A stretch of DNA of 64,000 bases from Shewanella psychrophila. GTDB lineage: Bacteria > Pseudomonadota > Gammaproteobacteria > Enterobacterales > Shewanellaceae. The notes below the pieces were generated by a model that was given only the letters and a program-made list of their open reading frames with translations, did no database searches and was not told the origin of the DNA. Made by a program: the position numbers and the translations under genes. The stretch covers positions 4,836,001 to 4,900,000 of the forward strand of contig NZ_CP014782.1 of assembly GCF_002005305.1 (NCBI RefSeq). Direction: 5' to 3'. Below, in pieces: positions 1-8,733 of the stretch; positions within the stretch are counted from its first letter, which is position 1, and each line of letters starts with the position of its first letter.

Positions 1-337
1 CAGCTTGCGCTTCTTGTTCTGCATTCGCCGCTGCTTCTGCTGCTGGATCGCGCTTCACAAAAGTACGCTTCTTACGTACTTCAACTTTAACGTCTTTAGT
101 GTCACGGCCAGAGCCGACACTTAATGTCGAAACAGATTTACGCTGCAGCGTCATCTTAGTTGGAGCTGCATCGCCGCCATGTTGTTTCTTTAAAAAGTCC
201 AGCAACTGCTGCTTCTCAGACTCAGAAACTGTGTCTAATTTACTTTTTTTAATTCCAGCATCAGAAAGCTGCTCAACTAATCTATCTGCAGTCTTTCCTA
301 TTTCGCCGGCCAGTTTTTCTACTGTTGTATCTGCCAT
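1..337 (-). CDS. infB: Translation initiation factor IF-2, N-terminal fragment (cut by window edge)
   Basis: The reading frame enters from the left edge and begins at the ATG at 337, so only about 112 N-terminal residues are visible. The start MADTTVEKLAGEIGKTADRL is the IF2_N domain of gammaproteobacterial IF-2, and it is followed by the charged, Lys/Glu/Ala-rich linker typical of the family. IF-2 is the GTPase that brings fMet-tRNA to the 30S subunit; the GTPase domain lies outside the window. It sits 26 bases downstream of nusA, in the conserved rimP-nusA-infB operon. Identity is firm despite truncation because both sequence and neighbours agree. Confidence 0.93.
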   Translation of the reverse strand, partial: MADTTVEKLAGEIGKTADRLVEQLSDAGIKKSKLDTVSESEKQQLLDFLKKQHGGDAAPTKMTLQRKSVSTLSVGSGRDTKDVKVEVRKKRTFVKRDPAAEAAANAEQEAQA

Positions 338-363
338 ATGTTCAATCCCCTCTGTTGAGCGAG

Positions 364-1863
364 TTATTCTTCGTCGCCAAACCAACAGATATTGCGGGCT
401 GCCATGATGAGCTCACCAGCCTTTTCTTCTGTCAATTCTTCAATATCGATCAAGTCATCAATGCCTTGTTCGGCTAAATCTTCAAGTGTGATAACACCTT
501 TGCTTGCAAAAACGAAAGCCAGATGTTTTTCCAGCCCTTCCAGTGCAAGAAGATCTTCACTTGGTTCTGCACCGTCCAGTGCTTCTTCTGTTGCCAATGC
601 GCGAGTCGAGATTGCCGCTTTGGCACGTTCTCTCAATGCTTCGACGGTATCTTCATCGAAACCATCGATTTCCATCAGTTCGGCAGCCGGTACATAGGCA
701 ACCTCTTCCAATGAAGTGAATCCTTCATCTGCAAGTATCTGAGCAAAATCTTCATCTACATCTAATGATGCGACGAATAGGCTCACAACTTTAGCACTTT
801 CAGCCTGATGTTTTACCTGTAGATCTTCCACAGTCATAACATTCAACTCCCAACCAGAAAGTTGAGTAGCTAAACGCACGTTCTGGCCATTACGACCAAT
901 GGCCTGAGCTAAGTTGTCAGCTTCTACTGCGATATCCATGGAATTGGAATCTTCGTCAACGACAATTGAAGCCACTTCCGCTGGCGCCATTGCGTTGATC
1001 ACAAACTGTGCAGGATTGTCATCCCAAAGCACGATATCTACACGTTCACCATTAAGCTCGTTTGATACCGCTTGAACTCGAGCACCACGCATACCTACAC
1101 AGGCACCGATTGGATCGATTCTACGGTCATTTGACTTAACAGCAATCTTAGCTCGAGAGCCTGGATCACGAGCAGCACCCATGATTTCAATCATCTCATC
1201 GGCAATTTCCGGTACTTCGACACGAAAAAGTTCGATAAGCATATCCGGCTTAGTGCGAGTCAAGAACAATTGCGCGCCGCGAGCTTCTGGGCGAACCGAG
1301 AAGAGTAAGGCACGAATACGGTCACCTGGACGGAAGTTTTCACGTGAAATAAGATCTTCTTTGAACAGTACTGCGTCGGCATTACCACCAAGATCGACAA
1401 CCACACTCTCGCGGTTACTCTTCTTCACGACACCAGTGATCAACTCACCTTCACGGTCTTGAAACTGTTCAACGACTTGAGCACGCTCAGCTTCACGTAC
1501 TTTCTGCACGATAACCTGCTTAGCGGTCTGCGTCGTGATACGATCGAACGTGACAGACTCGATATCATCTTCGACAAAATCACCAAGTTGGATTTCAGGG
1601 TCCTCAAACTGAGCCGCTTCTAGTGTTATTTCACTATAAGGGTTCTCCAGTGGCTCACCTGTATCTTCGACAACTTGCCAACGGCGGAAAGTTTCATAAC
1701 CACCTGTCTTACGATCGATTTCAACACGAACTTCGATCTCACCTTCGTGCTTCTTTTTTGTTGCTGTGGCTAAAGCTATTTCCAACGCTTCGAAGATCTT
1801 CTCGCGAGGAACACCTTTCTCATTTGAAACCGCCTCAGCGACTAGCAGAATCTCTTTATTCAT
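364..1863 (-). CDS. nusA: Transcription termination/antitermination factor NusA
   Basis: NusA binds RNA polymerase and nascent RNA and controls pausing, termination and antitermination. The 499-residue product has the full gammaproteobacterial layout: an N-terminal polymerase-binding domain (about 1-125), an S1 domain (about 135-200), two KH domains (about 230-345, with the AIGRNGQNVRLA loop), and two C-terminal acidic repeats (about 365-415 and 440-490). Length matches E. coli NusA. The ATG is preceded by an AAGAGG ribosome-binding site. It lies between rimP and infB; in E. coli this operon is autoregulated by NusA through leader terminators, and two intrinsic terminators precede rimP here. 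Confidence 0.98.
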   Translation of the reverse strand: MNKEILLVAEAVSNEKGVPREKIFEALEIALATATKKKHEGEIEVRVEIDRKTGGYETFRRWQVVEDTGEPLENPYSEITLEAAQFEDPEIQLGDFVEDDIESVTFDRITTQTAKQVIVQKVREAERAQVVEQFQDREGELITGVVKKSNRESVVVDLGGNADAVLFKEDLISRENFRPGDRIRALLFSVRPEARGAQLFLTRTKPDMLIELFRVEVPEIADEMIEIMGAARDPGSRAKIAVKSNDRRIDPIGACVGMRGARVQAVSNELNGERVDIVLWDDNPAQFVINAMAPAEVASIVVDEDSNSMDIAVEADNLAQAIGRNGQNVRLATQLSGWELNVMTVEDLQVKHQAESAKVVSLFVASLDVDEDFAQILADEGFTSLEEVAYVPAAELMEIDGFDEDTVEALRERAKAAISTRALATEEALDGAEPSEDLLALEGLEKHLAFVFASKGVITLEDLAEQGIDDLIDIEELTEEKAGELIMAARNICWFGDEE

Positions 1864-1891
1864 CCTCTTGCCTCGTTGATTTTTGAATCCA

Positions 1892-2347
1892 TCAAAACTT
1901 AGCGATTAGGTTGCCTCTACGGATATTATCCAAGGCAATAATCAGTTCGTTACCATCTACAGAAAGCGTGAGCGTCTGCCCCTCAACCCCAATAACGGTA
2001 CCCTTTAAATTACGACTACCCGCAACAGGCATAGTCAGTTGAATTTTTACAGTCTCATCGATGTAGCTTGCATACTGCTCAGCACTGAACAGGGGTCTAT
2101 CTACACCGGGAGAAGAAACTTCTAATGTATATTCGGTTGAAATAGGATCCTCAACATCGAGCACAGCACTTATCTGGCGACTGGTTTCGGCGCAATCTTC
2201 GATAAAAATACCCTTATCATTATCGATATACACTCTAAGTGTTGAATGCTTGCCCGCTTGGATATACTCCAAGCCCCAAAGTCTATGCCCCAATGCTTCA
2301 ACTGGAGATTTGAGCATCTCTTCCAGTTTTTTTTCTATAGTAGCCAA
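1892..2347 (-). CDS. rimP: Ribosome maturation factor RimP
   Basis: RimP is needed for assembly of the 30S subunit. The 151-residue product has the N-terminal alpha/beta domain with PVEALGHRLWGLEYIQAGKH and the SSPGVDRPLF motif characteristic of the family, followed by the C-terminal SH3-like barrel (about 85-151). The start is a TTG at 2347, preceded by a G-rich Shine-Dalgarno about six bases upstream; no ATG is available near the family start. It is the first protein gene after the initiator tRNA and lies 28 bases upstream of nusA. A strong terminator hairpin sits just upstream of the ribosome-binding site. Confidence 0.95.
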   Translation of the reverse strand: MATIEKKLEEMLKSPVEALGHRLWGLEYIQAGKHSTLRVYIDNDKGIFIEDCAETSRQISAVLDVEDPISTEYTLEVSSPGVDRPLFSAEQYASYIDETVKIQLTMPVAGSRNLKGTVIGVEGQTLTLSVDGNELIIALDNIRRGNLIAKF

Positions 2348-2361
2348 GGTTACCCCCCGAA

Positions 2362-2387
2362 AAACAAAAAAGGGCTAAATAGCCCCG
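2362..2387 (-). terminator. Leader terminator T2 immediately before rimP
   Basis: On the minus strand a GGGCT/AGCCC stem with a four-base loop is followed by a run of six T and then GTTTTT. It lies about 15 bases before the rimP start, so polymerase arriving from the tRNA genes must read through it to express rimP-nusA-infB. This is a textbook intrinsic terminator placed as an attenuator. Confidence 0.75.
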
Positions 2388-2428
2388 GTACAACACTGCA
2401 AAAGCAGCATTTTATAAGTTACAGATAA

Positions 2429-2455
2429 CAAAAAACCCCGTAATAACGAGGTCGT
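2429..2455 (-). terminator. Leader terminator T1 between tRNA-fMet and rimP
   Basis: On the minus strand ACCTCG and CGGGGT pair around a six-base loop and run into TTTTTT. It lies 55 bases after the initiator tRNA and ahead of the second terminator, giving two tandem terminators inside one leader. Confidence 0.7.
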
Positions 2456-2509
2456 TGAGTTTAAAACCTGTAACCAATATTAGACTAGTTTAGCCTGATA
2501 TTGGGAAGC

Positions 2510-2586
<77 letters not shown>

Positions 2587-2685
2587 TCAACTGCTGCAAG
2601 TATATTGAGTTATCTCACTACTTGCAATAATAAAGCGAATAAGCTCTCGCTTTATTACTCTCGACTTCAAAAAGAAATCAAAAGT

Positions 2686-2772
2686 TGGTGCGGATGGGGG
2701 GACTTGAACCCCCACGAGCTTGCGCTCACCAGCCCCTCAAGCTGGCGTGTCTACCAATTCCACCACATCCGC
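2686..2772 (-). tRNA. tRNA-Leu (GAG anticodon)
   Basis: An 87-base class II tRNA on the minus strand starting GCGGATGTGGTGGAATTGG, with a long variable arm, GGTTCAAGTCC T-loop and encoded CCA. The anticodon loop reads CTTGAGG, giving GAG. The gene lies between secG and the initiator tRNA, the same location as leuU in E. coli. Confidence 0.97.
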
Positions 2773-2816
2773 ATGTGACTAACCGTTTTACATCTAGGTT
2801 TAGATGTTCATCACAA

Positions 2817-2869
2817 ACTGGCGTGTCTAACTATTATCAAGACACCACCACATCCGCATGTGACTAACC
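2817..2869 (-). repeat. Decayed partial copy of the tRNA-Leu 5' half
   Basis: The segment repeats the 5' half of the adjacent tRNA-Leu plus about a dozen bases upstream of its mature 5' end: the blocks ctggcgtgtcta and ccacatccgcatgtgactaa occur in both, in the same orientation. About nine extra bases interrupt the copy between them. It cannot form a tRNA. It lies upstream of the intact gene in the direction of transcription. Confidence 0.85.
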
Positions 2870-2973
2870 TATATTTTATATCCTAGTCAGGATAACGAAT
2901 CTCAAATCCGTAAGTAACTCTTGCATCGACAATCTACATTTATTTGACTAGTTGAGATTAGTCAAAGATTGTC

Positions 2974-3318
2974 TTAATCAGGAATTTTATCTTCCGTCAC
3001 TTCAGTCTTTTGAACTTCTTCAGTAACTTGGTCAACTACTTGTGCTGCACCATTACTTAAGTCATTCCATGCATCTTCTGACTTAGTATGATTGGCACTT
3101 AAATTACCAATAATCAAACTAAGAGCGAAGAAACCAATCGCTAAGACAGCTGTAGAACGAGTTAAAAAGTTACCCGCACCAGACGACCCAAATAGAGTAG
3201 CTGAAGCACCGGCGCCAAAAGAGGCTCCCATGTCAGCACCTTTACCCTGCTGAATCAAAATCAGTCCAACTAGACCAATCGCAACCAACAAGTAAACAAC
3301 CATTAGAACTTCATACAT
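2974..3318 (-). CDS. secG: Preprotein translocase subunit SecG
   Basis: SecG is the small membrane subunit of the SecYEG export channel. The 114-residue protein has two transmembrane segments (about 3-22 and 53-73) joined by the conserved loop containing QQGKGADMGASFGAGAS, and an acidic C-terminal tail. The start ATG lies two bases from the tpiA stop codon, so the two genes are probably translationally linked. The position glmM-tpiA-secG-tRNA-Leu differs from E. coli only in the inserted tpiA. Confidence 0.96.
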   Translation of the reverse strand: MYEVLMVVYLLVAIGLVGLILIQQGKGADMGASFGAGASATLFGSSGAGNFLTRSTAVLAIGFFALSLIIGNLSANHTKSEDAWNDLSNGAAQVVDQVTEEVQKTEVTEDKIPD

Positions 3319-3319
3319 A

Positions 3320-4102
3320 TTATGCGCTCATCGCTATGGAACATAAACTTAAAAACTCGGTTGAATTTAAGCTCACGCCGCCAATCAATCCACCATCTAC
3401 ATCAGGTTGAGCAAAAAGATCTGCTGCATTACTCGGTGTTACGCTACCACCGTACAAAATCCTGATATTTTCTCCAATAAATGGAGACACTTCAGACAGA
3501 CGCTTGCGTATAAACGCATGAACTTCTTGCGCCTGTTCTGGCGTAGCACTCTTACCTGTCCCTACGGCCCATAATGGTTCGTAAGCGATAATTGCATTAT
3601 CAAAAGCCATGGTGCCATTTTTTTCAATGACTATATCAAGCTCTTCGGCGATAACTTCAAAAGTTCTTCTCGCTTCTCTAGCTGGACCAGACTCACCGAC
3701 ACATAATATCGGAGTCAAACCATGCTTTTGAGCCGCAGCAAATTTCTCTGCCACTATATCACTCGTCTCTCCGTACATACGGCGACGCTCGGAATGGCCG
3801 ATAATGACATATCGACATCCTGAATCTTTCAACATCTGCCCAGACACTTCACCAGTATAAGCACCGAAGTCATGTTGACTCAGGTTTTGTGCGCCCATTC
3901 TGACTAAACAACCGTTTAAGGCTTCTTTGTTCATGTCTAGCTGTTGTCGTACGCTTTCGAGATAAATGCTCGGTGGACACAAAACCACTTCAGCTGAATC
4001 ATCTTGAAGCTTGGTAGCAAATTTAGTGAAAAGCTCTTGTGCAAGTTGAGCACTGCCATTCATTTTCCAGTTACCAGCAACCATCGGACGTCTTAATGCC
4101 AT
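3320..4102 (-). CDS. tpiA: Triose-phosphate isomerase
   Basis: TpiA interconverts dihydroxyacetone phosphate and glyceraldehyde 3-phosphate in glycolysis and gluconeogenesis. The 260-residue TIM barrel shows the N-terminal GNWKMNG with the catalytic Lys, the catalytic His in VIIGHSERR, the catalytic Glu in AYEPLWAVGTGK and the phosphate-binding ILYGGSV. I chose the ATG at 4102 rather than the in-frame ATG two codons earlier, because the AGGAG ribosome-binding site abuts the earlier codon and is spaced six bases from this one. It lies between glmM and secG. Confidence 0.97.
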   Translation of the reverse strand: MALRRPMVAGNWKMNGSAQLAQELFTKFATKLQDDSAEVVLCPPSIYLESVRQQLDMNKEALNGCLVRMGAQNLSQHDFGAYTGEVSGQMLKDSGCRYVIIGHSERRRMYGETSDIVAEKFAAAQKHGLTPILCVGESGPAREARRTFEVIAEELDIVIEKNGTMAFDNAIIAYEPLWAVGTGKSATPEQAQEVHAFIRKRLSEVSPFIGENIRILYGGSVTPSNAADLFAQPDVDGGLIGGVSLNSTEFLSLCSIAMSA

Positions 4103-4300
4103 TACCATCTCCTCTGAAAGCGGCGTGAATAATAGCGAACCACTTCTTAACTTACAATAGCTAAATCGCTAATTTTTTAGATTAATGGTCAGAGCGTTGC
4201 TTTTTCCGCCGCCCCAAGCTAATTATTCATCGTTGTGAGTATAAATAGCACTACATAGGGGTGACCATCATGGATGTCACCTCTACTATTTAGCAGTAAC

Positions 4301-5632
4301 CTAAACTAAATTTCTGACTTTATCGGCTATAAAGTTTGCATGCATGAGCACATCGGCTTCAATATCACCTTCTACCATGACTCGAATTAAGGGTTCGGTG
4401 CCCGATTTCCTCAATAAAACTCTGCCGCGCTCACCCAATTTAGTCTCAACCTCTAATTTAGCCTCGAGCACTTCGTCTGACTCTAACGGGTTATGATCGC
4501 CTTCAAAACGAACATTAACTAAGACTTGAGGTAGCATCTTGATATTCTCTGTTAGCTCTTCAAGGGTTGCATTACGTCTTCTCATCGCCGCAAGAACCAA
4601 TATCCCCGCGACAATACCATCGCCTGTGGTGCCATGATCTAAGTTCAAGATATGGCCTGAATTCTCACCACCAATGCGCCAATCATTCTCTTTCAGGAGC
4701 TCCATTACGTAACGATCACCCACTTTAGAGCGGAGGAAGGGTATATCCAGTTCACTTAACGCCAGTTCGAGCCCAAGATTAGACATCAAGGTACCGACCA
4801 CCCCGCCGTGAAGCACGCCTCTGAATTTAGCATCGCATGCCAAGATATAGAGTATTTCATCACCATCTATGACTCGTCCATGGCTATTAACCATCATGAT
4901 ACGGTCGCCGTCACCATCTAAGGCAATACCAAGATCGGCCCCTTCGGATATCACAGTTTCACGAATTTTTGCCATAGAAGTAGCGCCGACTTCATGGTTA
5001 ATGTTCAAGCCATCAGGTTTATCACCTATGGCTATAACATCGGCACCTAATTCACGAAAGACATTAGGCGCAATATGATAGGTAGCGCCATTGGCACAAT
5101 CCACCACAATTTTTAAACCATGAAGTGTCTGATCGGCAGGAAAATTACCTTTACAATATTCGATATAGCGACCAGGAGCATCATCAATACGGGAGACTTT
5201 TCCTAACAGATGAGACTCGACGCAGACCAAAGGTTTCTCTAGTTCACGTTCAATCTCTAGCTCTATCTCATCACCGAGTTTACTGCCATCTGTGGAGAAA
5301 AACTTGATGCCATTATCATAGTAAGGGTTATGGGATGCGCTAATAACCACCCCAGCTTCGGCTCTAAAAGTCCGAGTTAAATAAGCAACCGCAGGCGTTG
5401 GCATCGGCCCCATCAACATCACATTCAATCCTGCCGCCGATAAACCGGCCTCCATTGCAGATTCGAACAAATATCCTGAGATACGTGTATCTTTACCTAT
5501 AATGACTTTATTAGTACCACTTCTAGACAGCACTCGACCTGCAGCCCACCCGAGTTTCAATGCCAATTCAGGTGTCATTTTTCCAGCGCCGACCTTGCCA
5601 CGAATTCCATCTGTTCCAAAAAACTTTTTCAC
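4301..5632 (-). CDS. glmM: Phosphoglucosamine mutase
   Basis: GlmM converts glucosamine 6-phosphate to glucosamine 1-phosphate for UDP-GlcNAc, peptidoglycan and LPS synthesis. The product has the N-terminal KKFFGTDGIRG, the phosphoserine loop VVISASHNP (about residue 100), the metal loop ALDGDGDR and the sugar-binding GGENSGH. The reading frame is open further upstream, but the family start points to the GTG at 5632, which has a GGGG Shine-Dalgarno eight bases away and gives 443 residues, close to the 445 of E. coli. It follows folP and precedes tpiA. Confidence 0.95.
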   Translation of the reverse strand: MKKFFGTDGIRGKVGAGKMTPELALKLGWAAGRVLSRSGTNKVIIGKDTRISGYLFESAMEAGLSAAGLNVMLMGPMPTPAVAYLTRTFRAEAGVVISASHNPYYDNGIKFFSTDGSKLGDEIELEIERELEKPLVCVESHLLGKVSRIDDAPGRYIEYCKGNFPADQTLHGLKIVVDCANGATYHIAPNVFRELGADVIAIGDKPDGLNINHEVGATSMAKIRETVISEGADLGIALDGDGDRIMMVNSHGRVIDGDEILYILACDAKFRGVLHGGVVGTLMSNLGLELALSELDIPFLRSKVGDRYVMELLKENDWRIGGENSGHILNLDHGTTGDGIVAGILVLAAMRRRNATLEELTENIKMLPQVLVNVRFEGDHNPLESDEVLEAKLEVETKLGERGRVLLRKSGTEPLIRVMVEGDIEADVLMHANFIADKVRNLV

Positions 5633-5760
5633 TTTACTACCCCGTTTGTCATCCCTTTTCCAGGATGAAATTTGTTCTAGTTTACAGTCCATTTGCTGAC
5701 TCAGGCTGAATGATGATGAAAAGAGAGAGCTCTAATCAGATTAACCAAAGTCGCTTAGAG

Positions 5761-6603
5761 TCAAATCAAGCCTTGGTAATGATTAGTGGCTTGTAACACT
5801 TGTAGGCAATCTAATGTCTCCGCCACATCATGTACTCTTAAAATATTGGCGCCTCTCTGAGCCGCTATCAAGCCGCCAGCCAGACTGCCAGCTAATCGCT
5901 CTTTAGGCTCGCGATTAAGCAGATTACCCAGCATCGATTTTCTTGACAAGCCGATCAGCAATGGTAACTCTAGCGCCTTAAACGCATCTAACCGATTAAG
6001 TAACTCATAGTTATGGGATAAGGTTTTACCAAACCCAAAACCGGGATCCAATAATATTTGGTGGCGTTCAATTCCCGCCTTAATGCATGCATCGATTCTT
6101 TGCTCAAAGAAGTCGATGACATCTTCAACGATATCTCGATAATCGGGAGCATCTTGCATGGTGTCTGGTTGTCCCTGCATATGCATTAAACAAACGGGGA
6201 CATTAAGCTCGGCCACGGCCTCTAGGGCGCCTGGTGCCTGTAGGGCTCGAACATCATTTATTAAGTGTGCACCAGCTTTAACCGCTTGCTCCATGACCTC
6301 TGGTTTACTGGTATCTATGGAGATCCAAACGTCATGATTCTTAGCGACATACTCGACTAAGGGCAGTACCCTGTTTAGCTCTTCATCCAAACCGACCTCA
6401 GCAGCCCCTGGACGAGTAGATTCACCGCCTATATCAATGATCTTGGCGCCCTGTGAAACCATGGCATCCGCTTGGCGACAGGCTAATTCAAAAGAGGAAA
6501 AGTCACCGCCATCAGAAAATGAATCAGGCGTGACATTTAAAATCCCCATGACCAAGGTTTTATCTAAGGCTAATGCGTGTTCGCCGCTTTCAATTTGAAA
6601 CAC
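5761..6603 (-). CDS. folP: Dihydropteroate synthase
   Basis: FolP condenses p-aminobenzoate with dihydropterin pyrophosphate in folate synthesis and is the sulfonamide target. The TIM-barrel protein shows VMGILNVTPDSFSDGG, DIGGESTRPGA, the NDVRAL strand, LDPGFGFGK and LIGLSRKSMLG. I place the start at the GTG at 6603 because a GGAG lies five bases upstream and the resulting 280 residues match the family length; the longer frame starting with TTG at 6648 lacks a good ribosome-binding site. It follows ftsH and a terminator-like hairpin, so expression may partly depend on read-through. Confidence 0.93.
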   Translation of the reverse strand: MFQIESGEHALALDKTLVMGILNVTPDSFSDGGDFSSFELACRQADAMVSQGAKIIDIGGESTRPGAAEVGLDEELNRVLPLVEYVAKNHDVWISIDTSKPEVMEQAVKAGAHLINDVRALQAPGALEAVAELNVPVCLMHMQGQPDTMQDAPDYRDIVEDVIDFFEQRIDACIKAGIERHQILLDPGFGFGKTLSHNYELLNRLDAFKALELPLLIGLSRKSMLGNLLNREPKERLAGSLAGGLIAAQRGANILRVHDVAETLDCLQVLQATNHYQGLI

Positions 6604-6671
6604 ATAAACTCCATTAAACACATATGACTTGTGTGTTATAAGACTCAAGAAAAACTACAAACACCAAAAAC

Positions 6672-6698
6672 AAGAAAACCCCATTACGGGGTTCTCTT
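6672..6698 (-). terminator. Terminator between ftsH and folP
   Basis: On the minus strand GAACCCC and GGGGTTTTC pair around GTAAT and are followed by a T-rich run. It lies in the short gap after the ftsH stop codon and would partially uncouple folP-glmM-tpiA-secG from rlmE-ftsH. Confidence 0.7.
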
Positions 6699-6714
6699 TA
6701 ATCAATAGTGATAG

Positions 6715-8679
6715 CTACTTAACTGTAGACTCATCAGCATCTTTGATATCCGGTGTTGCTTCAGATTCGGCTTTCACTTCACTCTCAGAGGACTTAGCCT
6801 CCTCAGCTTTTTCTGAATTCCCACCCATGTCATCGTTGCTAGAACCATTATCATCCATATTCCACTCTGCTGGAGCACGAACTTCACGACGTTCCATCAA
6901 GTCTTCGATCATGTTTGCATCTATGGTTTCATATTTCATCAATGCATCTTTCATCGCATGAAGAATATCCATATTGTCATCTAGATATGTCTTGGCACGA
7001 TTAAAGTTATTATCGATAAGCGTTTTCACTTCGGCATCGATCAGACTAGCAGTTTCATCGGACATGTGCTGAGTCTTGCCCATGCTACGTCCTAAGAAAA
7101 CTTCATTTTCATCTTCAGCATAAAGCACAGGACCAAGCTTCTCTGAGAAGCCCCACTGAGTCACCATGTTTCGGGCAATCGATGTGGCATACTTAATGTC
7201 CTGAGAAGCACCAGTCGACACTCGCTCACTACCGTAAATAATCTCTTCTGCAAGACGTCCACCATAAGCAACTGAGATTTGACTCTCTAGCTTACGTCGA
7301 CTCTGACTGATTGCATCAGCTTCAGGCAAGAAGAAAGTCACACCTAAGGCACGGCCACGAGGAATAATTGTTACCTTATGCACAGGATCATGCTCAGGCA
7401 CAAGACAGCCAACAATGGCATGTCCAGCTTCATGATAAGCCGTCATCTCTTTATCTTCTTCCGACATCACCATGGTACGGCGTTCAGCACCCATCATGAT
7501 CTTATCTTTTGCACTCTCAAACTCTTCCATTCCAACGATGCGGCGACTACCGCGAGCGGCAAATAAGGCTGCCTCATTGACCAAGTTAGCGAGATCTGCA
7601 CCAGAGAAACCTGGAGTACCACGAGCGATAACACTCGCCTTAACATCGTCGGCCAGAGGTACTTTACGCATATGCACTTTAAGTATCTGCTCACGACCAC
7701 GGACATCTGGAAGACCAACCACGACCTGACGGTCGAAACGACCAGGACGTAGCAATGCAGCATCGAGTACATCGGGACGGTTAGTCGCGGCAATAACGAT
7801 AACGCCTTCATTACCTTCAAAGCCATCCATCTCCACTAGCATCTGGTTCAATGTCTGCTCACGCTCATCGTGACCACCACCAACACCTGCGCCGCGTTGA
7901 CGGCCTACGGCATCAATCTCATCAATGAAAATGATACAAGGAGCAGACTTCTTGGCTTGCTCGAACATGTCACGTACTCGGGAAGCACCGACACCGACAA
8001 ACATCTCGACAAAATCTGAACCTGAGATGGTAAAGAAAGGCACTTTTGCTTCACCGGCGATAGCCTTAGCCAGCAAGGTTTTACCCGTACCTGGAGGACC
8101 GACGAGAAGTATACCTGTGGGTATACGCCCACCTAACTTCTGGAACTTAGTAGGTTCTTTGAGGTAATCAACCAGCTCTTTGACGTCTTCTTTTGCTTCG
8201 TCACAACCAGCAACATCACCAAAAGTTGTCTTTATCTGATCTTCACTCATCAATTTGGCTTTACTCTTACCAAACGACATGGCGCCTTTTCCACCCCCGC
8301 CCTGCATCTGACGCATGAAGAATATCCATACACCAATAAGCAATAGCATTGGGAACCAGGAAATGAAGATCTGAGTCAGGAACCCTGATTCTTCGGCTTC
8401 TTGCCCTTTCATGCTCACGCCTTTACGATCGAGATCGTTAATCAAGTCCTGATCATACATAGGCATGATAGTAGTGAACTTTTCTCCAGTACGTTTAGTT
8501 CCTTCTATCGTACGTTGATCGCTCTTGATTTCGACCGTGTTTATCTGACCACTACGAACATCATCTAAAAAAGCGGAATAATCCATCTTCGACGCGGTGG
8601 TAGAAGAGGGGGAATAGCCCTGAAATACAGACATCAGCACAACAGCGATGACTACCCAGAGAATTAAATTTTTTGCCAT
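6715..8679 (-). CDS. ftsH: ATP-dependent zinc metalloprotease FtsH
   Basis: FtsH is the membrane-anchored AAA+ protease that degrades misfolded membrane proteins and regulators such as sigma-32 and LpxC. The 654-residue protein has an N-terminal membrane segment, a periplasmic domain, a second membrane segment near residues 98-120, Walker A GPPGTGKT, Walker B IIFIDEIDAVGRQRG, the second region of homology RPGRFDRQV, and the zinc site HEAGH. I use the ATG giving MAKNLILW, as in E. coli, rather than the upstream TTG. It lies 54 bases after rlmE, and a sigma-32-like promoter precedes rlmE. Confidence 0.97.
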   Translation of the reverse strand: MAKNLILWVVIAVVLMSVFQGYSPSSTTASKMDYSAFLDDVRSGQINTVEIKSDQRTIEGTKRTGEKFTTIMPMYDQDLINDLDRKGVSMKGQEAEESGFLTQIFISWFPMLLLIGVWIFFMRQMQGGGGKGAMSFGKSKAKLMSEDQIKTTFGDVAGCDEAKEDVKELVDYLKEPTKFQKLGGRIPTGILLVGPPGTGKTLLAKAIAGEAKVPFFTISGSDFVEMFVGVGASRVRDMFEQAKKSAPCIIFIDEIDAVGRQRGAGVGGGHDEREQTLNQMLVEMDGFEGNEGVIVIAATNRPDVLDAALLRPGRFDRQVVVGLPDVRGREQILKVHMRKVPLADDVKASVIARGTPGFSGADLANLVNEAALFAARGSRRIVGMEEFESAKDKIMMGAERRTMVMSEEDKEMTAYHEAGHAIVGCLVPEHDPVHKVTIIPRGRALGVTFFLPEADAISQSRRKLESQISVAYGGRLAEEIIYGSERVSTGASQDIKYATSIARNMVTQWGFSEKLGPVLYAEDENEVFLGRSMGKTQHMSDETASLIDAEVKTLIDNNFNRAKTYLDDNMDILHAMKDALMKYETIDANMIEDLMERREVRAPAEWNMDDNGSSNDDMGGNSEKAEEAKSSESEVKAESEATPDIKDADESTVK

Positions 8680-8733
8680 ATCACTCAAAATTACTAGACC
8701 TCATACAGTCTTGCGATAACTGACGCTAGGGTA

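Noticed and set aside
2685..2867. 60-residue plus-strand open frame
   Set aside because: It is antisense to tRNA-Leu and its fragment copy.
4246..4292. Inverted repeat between tpiA and glmM as a terminator
   Set aside because: The stem is imperfect (aggggtgacc / ggtcacctct-type) and no U-run follows, so I could not support termination.
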